DNA from: Nitrososphaerota archaeon
Lineage (GTDB): Archaea; Thermoproteota; Nitrososphaeria; Nitrososphaerales; Nitrosopumilaceae
Direction of reading: 5' to 3'
Length of the DNA: 64,000 nucleotides
NCBI GenBank assembly: GCA_028866655.1
Contig: JAGWHQ010000001.1
Coordinates: forward strand, 1 to 64,000
The position numbers were made by a program, and so were the translations under genes. Shown here one piece after another: positions 10,353 through 21,387 of the stretch. Positions within the stretch are counted from its first letter, which is position 1; every line of letters begins with the position of its first letter. A model generated the notes under the pieces. That model made no database searches and was not told where the DNA came from. It saw only the letters and a list, made by a program, of their open reading frames with translations.

Positions 10353-10913
10353 TTATTTTTTAACCAGTGCAAATATGCCGCCTGCGCCATAAGCCACTGC
10401 AATCATTATTCGCGATGTAATCACTGCAGTTGTTTGATTTGATATCAGCGATGTATCAAGCATTATTGCAATGGGTATTGCAGCAAGAGATATGGCACCT
10501 ACAATTATCTGTTCTAGATTTACAAGGTTACTGAATTTTTTCATAAAGAAAAATGTAGACGTATTTCCAAGACCAATTCCAAACAATATTAAATACTGGT
10601 AGAGGTGCGGGGTAATTCCTATGGTTGCAAACGGTGCAGCCCAACATAATCCATTAACAGCTTTAACAGCAGGAGGCCATGAGACACTATTTTTCATCCT
10701 GCCCTTGATTGAAGACAACAAAGTTCTGAACCTGGCTAAAATTATTCCAAATGTAATTGCAAAACTTCCAAACCAAATGATTCCATAGTAAAAAATTGGT
10801 TCCTTGTGTTCAAATGAGATCTCACTTAGAATTGAAGCAGAACCGACTGCTATTGCCACACCTACAAACAAAACTCCAAATGCGCGTCTTACTTCTAGCG
10901 GAGACTTTTGCAC
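10353..10913 (-). CDS. Polytopic membrane protein, unknown function
   Basis: 186 aa with several hydrophobic helices; between purK and purE on opposite strand. Confidence 0.6.
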   Translation of the reverse strand: MQKSPLEVRRAFGVLFVGVAIAVGSASILSEISFEHKEPIFYYGIIWFGSFAITFGIILARFRTLLSSIKGRMKNSVSWPPAVKAVNGLCWAAPFATIGITPHLYQYLILFGIGLGNTSTFFFMKKFSNLVNLEQIIVGAISLAAIPIAIMLDTSLISNQTTAVITSRIMIAVAYGAGGIFALVKK

Positions 10914-11020
10914 AATTTAAAGTCAGATTTATCTCAGATATAATTTAAGAGATTGAATTGCATTTGAAGCACATGCAAAAACGTTGAGTTTAATTATTTA
11001 ATTCGACGCTGTCTTATTCT

Positions 11021-11593
11021 GTGTCTTATTCAAAAAAGCCTCTTGTTGGCATCATAATGGGATCTAGTTCAGATAGCAAAGTAATGCATTCTGCTGCAAT
11101 AGCGCTAGATGAGTTTGGAGTAAAACATGAAGATCAGATTGTCTCTGCTCATAGGACTCCTACAAGATTACCAGATTATGCAAAACATGCAGAAAAACAA
11201 GGATTCAAGGTAATCATAGCAGGAGCTGGAGGCTCGGCCCATTTACCTGGCATGATTGCATCACACACTACAATTCCTGTGATTGGTGTTCCAATAATGG
11301 TTTACAACGACAAGACAAGTTCTGACAAGTTCAAGTTTTCAGCATTTGGTGGATTAGACGCACTGTTATCAATATCTGAAATGCCAACAGGCTCTCCTGT
11401 TGTTACAGTTGGTGTAAACAAGGCTGCAAATGCAGGATTGTATGCAGTAAAGATTCTTGCAAATGAATTTCCAGAATTGAAAACCAAGATAAGAAAACAC
11501 AAAGAAGTGCAACATCAATCAGTTCTAAGAGAATCTGGCGAAATGAAAAAACTCGGTCTTGCTAGATTTGCAAACAAGAAATTCAAAAAATAA
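11021..11593 (+). CDS. purE: N5-carboxyaminoimidazole ribonucleotide mutase
   Basis: [17 protein letters not shown]...[14 protein letters not shown]...[27 protein letters not shown]. Confidence 0.95.
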   Translation: MSYSKKPLVGIIMGSSSDSKVMHSAAIALDEFGVKHEDQIVSAHRTPTRLPDYAKHAEKQGFKVIIAGAGGSAHLPGMIASHTTIPVIGVPIMVYNDKTSSDKFKFSAFGGLDALLSISEMPTGSPVVTVGVNKAANAGLYAVKILANEFPELKTKIRKHKEVQHQSVLRESGEMKKLGLARFANKKFKK

Positions 11594-11594
11594 G

Positions 11595-12872
11595 CTAATT
11601 TCCTCTATTTGATATCTGCATGACAGGACTTGAAAAGTATATTGGATATATTTTCCCAGTAGTTGGATGGTTATAGTTCCACCTCTTGTCCTGAGGATCA
11701 ATTTTCATAAATTGTGCAGCCATTGTAGGTGATAGCATTTTGTATGTCTCTTCGCCTATTGTCATCTGATTTGGTTGTGCAAGAGGCAAAATTTTCGAAG
11801 CTATTGTGATACTGTGTCCTATCAAATCAGGTTCAGAGCCAAGAACAACAATTCTATTTTTCCCGACATCTATCCCAATTCTTACATTAATTTTTGGCAG
11901 ACCAAAGCTTGCAAACATCGGGTTTAGTGAATGTGTAACTAACATGTTCATGGAGCGTGCACAACGTACTGCATTTTCTGCCATATTTCCAAAGTCTTTT
12001 AATTCTGGGAAAAATGCAATTACTGCATCGCCAGTATATTTTAGAACAAAACCTGCGTGTTTTGATACCACTACAGACATTTCCTCAGAAAATACTTTGA
12101 TCAAACCAGAGAGATCATCTGAGCTAAGCGATGTTGCAATTTTAGTAGAACCAACAATATCAACATAAAGAATAGCTGTATTGATCTCATTTTCAGGCCA
12201 CAGACTCAGGAACCTGTTTGAAATATACTTGAGAAATGCTTGAGAGTATGAATCACTTTGTTTTCTTTTGTATAATGAAAAATTTCTTTGTATTCGAGTC
12301 AAACTTTGAATCACAAACGCATCATCAGGTGTCATGATTTGAAAACTTTCAACGGGTTTTACTTGGGAGATTACAGATTCTAAATTTTCAAGGGGTACGA
12401 ATTTTTTTTCTATCACATCATAATACCCTTTTTCTCCCTCTACTGCTTGTGGCTCAAGTTTTACTTTGCTAGTTGTAAGGCCAAAAGGAAAAGATGTTTT
12501 TTGTTTATTTGCAGCAATTAGTATGACACTATCATATTCACTTAGTGCCAATCCTTGTTCATTTTCTACCCCGGAACTGATATCAATTATGCGAGAGATT
12601 GGAAATATGGAAATTTTTCCAGTGTTAGAGTTTGCCCTTATTACTTCAATCACATCATGCTCAGAGTTGTCAGATACCGTTGTCTGGAGTATGAATTTGT
12701 CCCTAAATTCAGATCTATACATGCCAGTACCTTTTGCAGCATGGACCTCAGAGCCAACCGTAGTTCCTCTACTCTTTGCTTTGACTATATTTACAGTAAT
12801 TCCCATCATATCAAGGGCATCAGTTACAGCAGTTAGGTCATTTCGTGGTAACTCTGCCTCTATTCGTATCAT
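11595..12872 (-). CDS. PII-like domain fused to class III adenylate/guanylate cyclase catalytic domain
   Basis: N-terminal ~105 aa aligns by eye with GlnB/GlnK (MIRIEAELPRNDLTAVTDALDMMGITVNIVKAKSRG...MYRSEFRDKFILQTTVSDN...ANSNTGKISIFPISRIIDISSG); C-terminal CHD motifs LYVDIVGSTKIATSL, LKYTGDAVIAFFPE, RIGIDVGKNRIVVLGSEPDLIGHSITIASKI. Confidence 0.8.
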   Translation of the reverse strand: MIRIEAELPRNDLTAVTDALDMMGITVNIVKAKSRGTTVGSEVHAAKGTGMYRSEFRDKFILQTTVSDNSEHDVIEVIRANSNTGKISIFPISRIIDISSGVENEQGLALSEYDSVILIAANKQKTSFPFGLTTSKVKLEPQAVEGEKGYYDVIEKKFVPLENLESVISQVKPVESFQIMTPDDAFVIQSLTRIQRNFSLYKRKQSDSYSQAFLKYISNRFLSLWPENEINTAILYVDIVGSTKIATSLSSDDLSGLIKVFSEEMSVVVSKHAGFVLKYTGDAVIAFFPELKDFGNMAENAVRCARSMNMLVTHSLNPMFASFGLPKINVRIGIDVGKNRIVVLGSEPDLIGHSITIASKILPLAQPNQMTIGEETYKMLSPTMAAQFMKIDPQDKRWNYNHPTTGKIYPIYFSSPVMQISNRGN

Positions 12873-12929
12873 CCTAGTCTTAGGTCATTTATTACAAATA
12901 GTAATTTAAACTAGTTTTTTGATTTCCGC

Positions 12930-14229
<1,300 letters not shown>

Positions 14230-14261
14230 TTAATAACCCACCCTATGATTATTAATCCGAT

Positions 14262-15587
14262 TTGTTGGAAAAATTCATGCATAGTTTTGTCTGGCATCCC
14301 TATACCCAGATGGGCGACTGGAAAAAATTTGATGTAATTTCAAAAGGCAAAGGAATGTGGCTTTATGATTTGAATGGCAATGCCATGATGGATAGTGTTG
14401 CAAGCATGTGGTGCAATGTATGGGGTCACTCTAACAAAGAGTTGACAGGGGCCATCACAAGACAGGCAAAAATGCTGCAACATTCTTCATTGTTTAATTT
14501 AACAAATGACAAAGCAGAAGATCTTGCAGAAAAACTAGTAAAACTAGCCCCTGAGATGTATCGAGTATTCTACTCTGATGATGGTTCTACCGCAATGGAG
14601 ATCTCTGCAAAAATGGCTTTGCAATACTGGAACAACATTGGTGAGAAAAAAACAAAATTTGTTTCACTTGAGAATGGATATCATGGGGATACAATAGGTG
14701 CCATGTCGCTTGGATATGTACCTCTCTTCTTTTCAAAATTCAAGTCTGTCTTGTTTCCAGTTTTAAGAACTCCTTCACCGAATAGATATAGAATTCCAAA
14801 AGGTTACTCATTTGAAGACTATCAAGAGTTTTGTTTGGAAAAAATAGAACAGACATTTTCAAAAAATAATGACATTGCCGCATTTGTAATGGAAAGCGGG
14901 GCACAATTAGCTGGAGGTGTCATCATTTATCCAGACGGATTTCAAAAAAAGATAAGCAAACTATGTAAGAAATACAATGTATTATTCATACTTGATGAAA
15001 TTGCAACAGGGTTTGGAAGACTGGGTTCAATGATTGAATACAAAAACCAGGAAAGTGTTCCAGACATTGTATCGTTTGGCAAAATGTTATCCGGAGGTTA
15101 TCTCCCACTTGCTGCCACGCTTGCCAATAAAAAAGTCTATGATTCTTTTCTTGGAGAATACAAAGACATGAAACATTTTTTCCATGGACACACATTTACT
15201 GGAAATCCCCTGGCATGTGCCACCGCTCTTGCAAATATTTCACTATACAAAAAATATAATTTAATATCCAAGATCAAAAAACGTGAAGCCCAGATAAAAT
15301 CACGCATAAAAGAGATCATGGATTTGGATCTAGTCGGAGATGTAAGACACAAGGGAATGATGATGGGAATTGAGATAGTGTCAAATAAAAAAACAAAGGC
15401 CTCAATATCCCCACAAAAACGATTACCACAAAAAATATTCAACGAGGCAAAAAAACATGGGATATACCAACGAACTTTGGGGCCAATAGTAATGATAGTC
15501 CCCCCACTTGCCATATCAGGGTCAGAATTGGACTTTCTTTTAGATGGAACCATAAAGACAATCAAAAATGTCTCATCTCAAGTGTAA
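14262..15587 (+). CDS. bioA: Adenosylmethionine-8-amino-7-oxononanoate aminotransferase
   Basis: VWHPYTQMGDW N-terminus, LDEIATGFGRLGS and SFGKMLSGGYLPLAATL motifs (PLP lysine). Confidence 0.94.
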   Translation: MLEKFMHSFVWHPYTQMGDWKKFDVISKGKGMWLYDLNGNAMMDSVASMWCNVWGHSNKELTGAITRQAKMLQHSSLFNLTNDKAEDLAEKLVKLAPEMYRVFYSDDGSTAMEISAKMALQYWNNIGEKKTKFVSLENGYHGDTIGAMSLGYVPLFFSKFKSVLFPVLRTPSPNRYRIPKGYSFEDYQEFCLEKIEQTFSKNNDIAAFVMESGAQLAGGVIIYPDGFQKKISKLCKKYNVLFILDEIATGFGRLGSMIEYKNQESVPDIVSFGKMLSGGYLPLAATLANKKVYDSFLGEYKDMKHFFHGHTFTGNPLACATALANISLYKKYNLISKIKKREAQIKSRIKEIMDLDLVGDVRHKGMMMGIEIVSNKKTKASISPQKRLPQKIFNEAKKHGIYQRTLGPIVMIVPPLAISGSELDFLLDGTIKTIKNVSSQV

Positions 15588-15700
15588 AAACATCATTGAT
15601 GATTGTTTCAGAAACACTAGTCACATTTATTGAAAATAAAAGATATGAATTTGCACAAGTCAGAATATATTCAACTAGAACTTGGCAGACGTGTAAATTC

Positions 15701-15734
15701 ATTGTAAACCATCATACCAGAACAGGTTTACAAT
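15701..15734. promoter_or_regulatory. BirA-type biotin operator
   Basis: Perfect inverted repeat ATTGTAAACC-N14-GGTTTACAAT, 41 nt upstream of bioB; matches recalled BirA operator consensus TTGTAAACC-N(14-16)-GGTTTACAA. Confidence 0.8.
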
Positions 15735-15775
15735 TAAAATAATCTTAATTAATAGACTAGAAAACAAGGTAGATA

Positions 15776-16756
15776 ATGACCACAGAGACTGATTTTATAA
15801 TTTCTTGTAGAGACAAGGTGTTAGCAGGACATGGAATTTCAAAAGAAGAATCTGAAAAACTCATCAACATATCCGATGATTCTCTACATACACTATCTGA
15901 GGCTGCCAATGAAATCACCCGAAAATTGTGTGGAGATGTAGTAGATGTGGAAGCTTTGATAAATGCAAAAAAAGGCAAGTGTCAAGAAGATTGCTCATTT
16001 TGTTCCCAATCTGCTTTTTTCAAGACAGGTATTGACACATACAAGTTGTTACCTCCAGAAACAATAGTGCAAAATGCAATGCTTGCAAAAGAAGACGGCG
16101 TGAAAAGTTTTTGTCTAGTATGCGCATGGCGTGGCCCTACAGAGAAAGACTTCGAACAGATCTCTTCCATCATAGAAAAAATAAATCACGAAGTTGGAAT
16201 AGAAGTCAACTGCTCACTTGGTTTTATCAATCAAGAGATGGCATTAAAATTAAAAAAACTTGGAGTGAAACGCTATAACCACAACCTAGAAGCACCAAGA
16301 AGCTTTTTTGAAAAAATATGCACAACTCACACTTATGAGGACAGGATGACAACAAATCTAATTGTAAAAAATGTAGGCCTTGAATTATGCTGTGGTGGAA
16401 TAATTGGCATGGGAGAAACAAGAATGCAGCGATTAGAGTTAGGACTTGATCTTGCAGGACTAAGTCCGGAGGAATGTCCAATCAATATGCTTGTACCACA
16501 AAAAGGGACACCGCTTGAACTTCAGACAAGACTTTCGATATCCGAGATATTGCGAACAATAGCAGTCTTCAGATTTTTGATGCCAAAAACAATACTCAAG
16601 ATTGCAGGAGGAAGAGAAGTATATCTCTCAAATGACCAAGAAAAAGTGCTTCTAGGAGGAGCAAATGGAATCATCACTGGCGGATACCTCACAATTGGCG
16701 GAAACAAACCAACAGATGACTTTCAAATGATATCAAAAATAGGCCTTGAAGCATAG
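15776..16756 (+). CDS. bioB: Biotin synthase
   Basis: Radical SAM CQEDCSFCSQSAFF motif, biotin pathway context. Confidence 0.95.
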   Translation: MTTETDFIISCRDKVLAGHGISKEESEKLINISDDSLHTLSEAANEITRKLCGDVVDVEALINAKKGKCQEDCSFCSQSAFFKTGIDTYKLLPPETIVQNAMLAKEDGVKSFCLVCAWRGPTEKDFEQISSIIEKINHEVGIEVNCSLGFINQEMALKLKKLGVKRYNHNLEAPRSFFEKICTTHTYEDRMTTNLIVKNVGLELCCGGIIGMGETRMQRLELGLDLAGLSPEECPINMLVPQKGTPLELQTRLSISEILRTIAVFRFLMPKTILKIAGGREVYLSNDQEKVLLGGANGIITGGYLTIGGNKPTDDFQMISKIGLEA

Positions 16757-17873
16757 GACCCATTTTATCAATGAAAGACTAGGACAGATAAAAAAAGCAA
16801 ATCTATACAGAACTCTTGTTTACAACAAAGTTTCAGGACCATATATTACAATTCAAGGAAAGAGACTTGTCAACTTATCATCAAATGACTACCTTGGACT
16901 GAATACAACATACAAACCATCACAAATACAATCAAGCTCACGGTTAATTGCAGGAAATGACATGTCGTTTAAAAAACTTGAAAGCAACCTTGCATGTCAC
17001 AAATCAAAAAACTCGTCGTTGGTATTTCCTACAGGATACATGGCAAACCTTGGGGCAATCTCAATTTTAACACAAAAAAATGATTTGATCCTAAGTGATG
17101 AATTCAATCATGCAAGCATAATAGATGCATGTAGATTATCACATGCAAAAAAGATAATCTACAAACATAATGACATTTCAGATCTGGAAAAAAAATTACG
17201 CAAAAAAGCACAACGCAAGTTTGTGATAACAGAAGGAATATTTTCAATGAATGGGGATTTTGCAAAACTTGATGAGATAACCAAACTGTGTCAAGAAAAC
17301 AATGCATTTCTCTTGTTAGATGATGCACATGGAGACTTTGTAGTAGGAAAAGACGGCAGAGGTTCTGCAGATCATTTCAGAGTTGCAGAAAATGTCGATG
17401 TATACATAAGCAGCCTAAGCAAGGCACTTGGTGCATTTGGTGGATATATTGCTGCAAGCAAGGAGATAATCGATCTGGCAGTGAACACATCGCGACCGTT
17501 TATCTACACATCTGCATTACCAGGTTTTTTAGCAGATTTTGCTTTAAAGAGGTTCTTGTCAAACAGGGAAAAAAAACGGTTAGAATTAGAAAAAAAGACA
17601 AGACAGTTCAGCAAAGGTTTACAGTCAATTGGATACAAAATAGAGTCTCCAAGCCAGATAATACCAATAATCATAGGAGATGAGAAAAAGACACTTGATT
17701 TTGGCAAGTATTTAAGAGATAATGGAATATTTGCCCAGCCAATACGCTATCCCACAGTAAACATGGGAGAGGCCAGAATAAGAATATCTGTCACAGACTG
17801 GCTTTCAGAAGACATCATATCAGAATCGCTTGGCACCTTTGAAAAAGCAGGTAAAAAATTTGGCATTTTATGA
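16746..17873 (+). CDS. bioF: 8-amino-7-oxononanoate synthase
   Basis: LVNLSSNDYLGLN, LLDDAHGDFVVG, SSLSKALGAFGGYIA; overlaps bioB. Confidence 0.92.
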   Translation: MKHRTHFINERLGQIKKANLYRTLVYNKVSGPYITIQGKRLVNLSSNDYLGLNTTYKPSQIQSSSRLIAGNDMSFKKLESNLACHKSKNSSLVFPTGYMANLGAISILTQKNDLILSDEFNHASIIDACRLSHAKKIIYKHNDISDLEKKLRKKAQRKFVITEGIFSMNGDFAKLDEITKLCQENNAFLLLDDAHGDFVVGKDGRGSADHFRVAENVDVYISSLSKALGAFGGYIAASKEIIDLAVNTSRPFIYTSALPGFLADFALKRFLSNREKKRLELEKKTRQFSKGLQSIGYKIESPSQIIPIIIGDEKKTLDFGKYLRDNGIFAQPIRYPTVNMGEARIRISVTDWLSEDIISESLGTFEKAGKKFGIL

Positions 17874-17932
17874 ATAGAATTTGGAATAGATTTGGAACAA
17901 GGTATTAATAAAAAAACAGCATCAATTGATTC

Positions 17933-18667
17933 ATGGTGGAATTAACCATAGGAATTGCAGCAATAGCAGGACTTGGTTCATTTCTTGCACCGTGTATACT
18001 ACCAATGATTCCGGCATTTCTTGCATACATTTCTGGTACCACACTAACAGATCTTCAAAGAAACAACGGAACTGTAAACATTGTCACAAGTAGACTAAAT
18101 ATCATACTAAATACATTATTTTTTGTCGCAGGTTTTACTATAGTTTTTTCAATACTAGGTGTAATTTTAAACAGCATACTTTCTACATCAGCTGGATCGT
18201 TACTTTCAGGATTTAATCATGTAGGTGGCGCCATAATAGTTGCATTCGGGGTTTTCATGTTATTATCATCCAAGATTTCAAAACTTAATTTTGAAAAAAA
18301 GATTTTACCAAACAGGACCAAATCAAGTTATCCTCTTTCATTTGTATTTGGCCTTGCATTTGCAACCGGTTGGACTCCATGTATTGGGCCAATTCTTGGA
18401 AGCATTCTAACTCTTGCTGCAACATCGCCAAGCCATGCATTTGTTTTGCTTCTTAGTTATTCACTAGGACTTGGAATTCCATTTATCTTGATGGGAGTAT
18501 TCTTTTCAAGATTTACCGTATTTATCAAATCAATGAGCAAGCACTTGAAATACTATTCAATAATAATGGGATCCCTTATCATTACACTAGGAGTTCTAGT
18601 CTACACAAACCAACTTGCAGCCATAGCAAGTTTTCCGCTGTTAAATAACATACTATTAGGACGATAA
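17933..18667 (+). CDS. CcdA/DsbD-type membrane thiol-disulfide transporter
   Basis: LGSFLAPCILPMIPAFLAYISG and GWTPCIGPILGSILTLA cysteine-containing TM motifs. Confidence 0.88.
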   Translation: MVELTIGIAAIAGLGSFLAPCILPMIPAFLAYISGTTLTDLQRNNGTVNIVTSRLNIILNTLFFVAGFTIVFSILGVILNSILSTSAGSLLSGFNHVGGAIIVAFGVFMLLSSKISKLNFEKKILPNRTKSSYPLSFVFGLAFATGWTPCIGPILGSILTLAATSPSHAFVLLLSYSLGLGIPFILMGVFFSRFTVFIKSMSKHLKYYSIIMGSLIITLGVLVYTNQLAAIASFPLLNNILLGR

Positions 18668-19812
18668 TGATGAGAAAAGAGATTAAAACCGCAATAATTG
18701 GTGCGATAATCATAGTTGCAGCAGTAGGAGGAATTGACGTATTTCTTACATCACTTGACAAGACAGTTGCAAATACTGGAAACCAAACACTTGCTACCAA
18801 TACAATTCAAAATACAAACAATACTGGTACTAAGTCTGTTGCATATCCAGATGAAAGTAATTATCCCCTAGCACCAAACTTGACAGGTATTACAGGCTAC
18901 ATTAATACAACACCACAAGAACTACAAGCACAAATGAAAGACAAGGTGGTATTGTATGATTTTTGGACATATAGTTGCATAAACTGTATCAGAACTTTGC
19001 CGTTTCTAGAATCATGGAATGAAAAATATTCGGACAAGGGTTTACTGATAATTGGAGTACATGCTCCAGAATTTGAATTTGAAAAAGACATAAACAATGT
19101 AAAGATGGCTGCTCAAAAATATAACATAACATATCCAATCGTACTTGACAGTGATCATCAAACATGGGATGCATTTTCAAATAGATACTGGCCAGCAGAA
19201 TACATTACAGACGATTTAGGCCACATACGCCACACTAATTTTGGTGAGGGAGATTACGCCAATACAGAACAAGTAATTCAGCAATTACTTGACCAGAGAG
19301 CAAAACGACTTGGACTAAATGTTACAGCAGATCAAAATCTTGTCAATTTACAAGAGCACCAGTTTGCATTATTTGAGACCCCGGAACTTTATTTTGGATA
19401 CAACTTTGCAGATGGAAGAAATTACTTTGGAAATACTGAAGGATTTGAACCAGAAAAAACAGTCAACTATACAATTCCGTCAGACTTGCAAAAAGATCAT
19501 TTCTATCTTGGAGGACAATGGCAGAATCTTCAGGACAGCATGAAGCTAGTATCAGATAATGGAAAAATAGTTCTGCCATATACAGCACAAGATGTGCACA
19601 TTGTAGCATCAGGAACAGGCACTGCAATACAAGTACTGCTTGACGGCAAGCCAGTTACAAGCGATGATGCAGGTCAAGATATCAAAGACAGCATGGCCAT
19701 GATTTCAGAGAATAGGCTCTACAATATCATCTCGTCAAAGCAGGCAGGCTCTCACACTCTAACCATAATAGGTCAGCCTGGCTTTGAAGTCTACACCTTT
19801 ACCTTTGGGTAA
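18667..19812 (+). CDS. TlpA/DipZ-like thioredoxin-fold protein with C-terminal beta-rich module
   Basis: N-terminal TM, VLYDFWTYSCINCIRTLPFLESWNEKY (CxxC), NRYWPAEYITDDLGHIRHTNFGEG; start overlaps ccdA-like gene. Confidence 0.85.
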   Translation: MMRKEIKTAIIGAIIIVAAVGGIDVFLTSLDKTVANTGNQTLATNTIQNTNNTGTKSVAYPDESNYPLAPNLTGITGYINTTPQELQAQMKDKVVLYDFWTYSCINCIRTLPFLESWNEKYSDKGLLIIGVHAPEFEFEKDINNVKMAAQKYNITYPIVLDSDHQTWDAFSNRYWPAEYITDDLGHIRHTNFGEGDYANTEQVIQQLLDQRAKRLGLNVTADQNLVNLQEHQFALFETPELYFGYNFADGRNYFGNTEGFEPEKTVNYTIPSDLQKDHFYLGGQWQNLQDSMKLVSDNGKIVLPYTAQDVHIVASGTGTAIQVLLDGKPVTSDDAGQDIKDSMAMISENRLYNIISSKQAGSHTLTIIGQPGFEVYTFTFG

Positions 19813-19825
19813 TCAGAATAAAATA

Positions 19826-19847
19826 TTTCTAAATTCGAATTTAGAAA
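19826..19847. repeat. Palindrome TTTCTAAATTCGAATTTAGAAA (copy 1)
   Basis: Perfect 22 bp palindrome 14 nt after the TlpA-like stop codon. Confidence 0.9.
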
Positions 19848-19966
19848 CATATTGAATCAACCCGTGTAAAGACAACTTGTAACCACGGTTAGATGTCACT
19901 ACAGTTACACACCAAGTAAGAACATGATTGTTTAAAACAACATTTCAAATCAAGGCACAGTAAAAA

Positions 19967-20605
19967 ATGAATTTCACAAATAAATGGAATGTACAAAAAG
20001 ATAGCCTATCTCAGAGAGTAATAGATAAGGTAAAGCCAGACGCTCCACTAAAGCCCAAGATTGACGAGGCTCAAAAGAAATTACAGTTACAAATCATAAA
20101 ACTCGATTCCATTTCAAAGAAATTAAAAGAAAAAGACGACTTTATCTTTAAAAAAGTAGTCGAGGCAGTAAGATCACACAACAAATCATACTCTAATGCC
20201 TATGCTACTGAATTAAATGAGATTAGAAAGATGAACCGCATGGTTACAGGCGCAAAATTAGCCATGGAACAGATTCAACTAAGACTAAACACAATATCAG
20301 AACTTGGAGATGTCGTAGTGACACTCAGTCCTTGCATGTCAATAATAAAGGGACTTGGAACAGGCCTGAATGGATTAATGCCAGCAGCAGATTCATCCAT
20401 GGCAGACTTGTCAAACATACTAGGCGAGATAATGTCAGGAGCCTCTGTGAGTGGCGACAATTCATTTGTTACAGACACATCAAACTCGGAAACAAACCAA
20501 ATATTGGAAGAGGCAAATGCAATACTAGAAGGACATGTGAGACAGAATCTCCCAGACCTTCCTCCAACATTAGGTTCCACTACAAAAGCGCCAGAACCTA
20601 TCTAG
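19967..20605 (+). CDS. CdvB family (ESCRT-III/Snf7-like) protein
   Basis: Helical Snf7-like sequence SLSQRVIDKVKPDAPLKPKIDEAQKKLQLQIIKLDSISKKLKEKDDFIFKKVVEA...ELNEIRKMNRMVTGAKLAMEQIQLRL. Confidence 0.85.
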   Translation: MNFTNKWNVQKDSLSQRVIDKVKPDAPLKPKIDEAQKKLQLQIIKLDSISKKLKEKDDFIFKKVVEAVRSHNKSYSNAYATELNEIRKMNRMVTGAKLAMEQIQLRLNTISELGDVVVTLSPCMSIIKGLGTGLNGLMPAADSSMADLSNILGEIMSGASVSGDNSFVTDTSNSETNQILEEANAILEGHVRQNLPDLPPTLGSTTKAPEPI

Positions 20606-20939
20606 AGCGCTTTTTACTCAATTCTATAAAATTTTTCTTGATTCTAGATATTGTTGGATAGCTGTATCCTAGTTTTCTATAATTTGCAATCATCATCTTC
20701 CAGTTTTTCAGCCTCCATTGTGCCTGCTCGGAGGTCACAGAATGGATTTCCTTGTTTATTATGCTCTTTCTGCCCACTTTGAGAACTCCTGCATCTTTTG
20801 CAGTCCATCGACTGTTTGCAAAATTTAGACCTGAAAGAATTTCTTCCACAGGCATATCTGCAAAGTGTTCTTGTAGCTTTAGCATTTGTGCATTTGTTGG
20901 TTTTTTGTTTACAGTGAGGTTAATTTCAAATCTTTCCAT
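20598..20939 (-). CDS. Hypothetical protein
   Basis: 113 aa ORF in an otherwise unoccupied interval, K/R-rich C-terminus. Confidence 0.55.
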   Translation of the reverse strand: MERFEINLTVNKKPTNAQMLKLQEHFADMPVEEILSGLNFANSRWTAKDAGVLKVGRKSIINKEIHSVTSEQAQWRLKNWKMMIANYRKLGYSYPTISRIKKNFIELSKKRSR

Positions 20940-21066
20940 ACTCGAATTTTGAAATATCCTTCCTAATTAGTGTAAAGGTAAAAACATCTCTTCTTTTTGT
21001 TTAAAATTTCACCAGGATAGAATACAGAATGATTTCAAGTGTAATCAAGTTAATGATTCATAAATT

Positions 21067-21387
21067 ATGGTCATTGTGAATTTGTCATACATGGACGAAA
21101 AAGATATTCGAGCAAACAGAATTCCAAAAGGCTTTTTGCACAAGGAAAGAAGATGTGAAAAACCCAAGTGCTTCAAGGAAGGTGTCTATTCTTCAAAAAT
21201 TGGATACTTTTGTCTTGATCACATACTAGATTATGATATGCCATGTCCAAGCCAAGACTGTCCAAGAAATGGGCTTCCAATGGACAAGTTAATTTCAAAG
21301 ATGGAAAAAGACATCAACGGAGACTTGCACCAGATCTTCCAATGCCCATCATGCAACTATAGACATGATCACACGGTTCACGTTTAG
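21067..21387 (+). CDS. Cys-rich (zinc-binding) hypothetical protein
   Basis: CEKPKCFKEG...CLDH...CPSQDC...CPSCNYRHDH motifs. Confidence 0.65.
   Translation: MVIVNLSYMDEKDIRANRIPKGFLHKERRCEKPKCFKEGVYSSKIGYFCLDHILDYDMPCPSQDCPRNGLPMDKLISKMEKDINGDLHQIFQCPSCNYRHDHTVHV

Noticed and set aside
12466-12909. 147 aa plus-strand ORF opposite the PII-like domain
   Set aside because: Antisense to the PII-cyclase N-terminus, no motif support
15137-15565. 142 aa minus-strand ORF opposite bioA
   Set aside because: Antisense to a strongly conserved coding sequence; no recognisable motifs
19871-19886. Short dyad TAACC-AC-GGTTA upstream of cdvB-like gene
   Set aside because: Only 5 bp arms; too short to claim as an operator without conservation data
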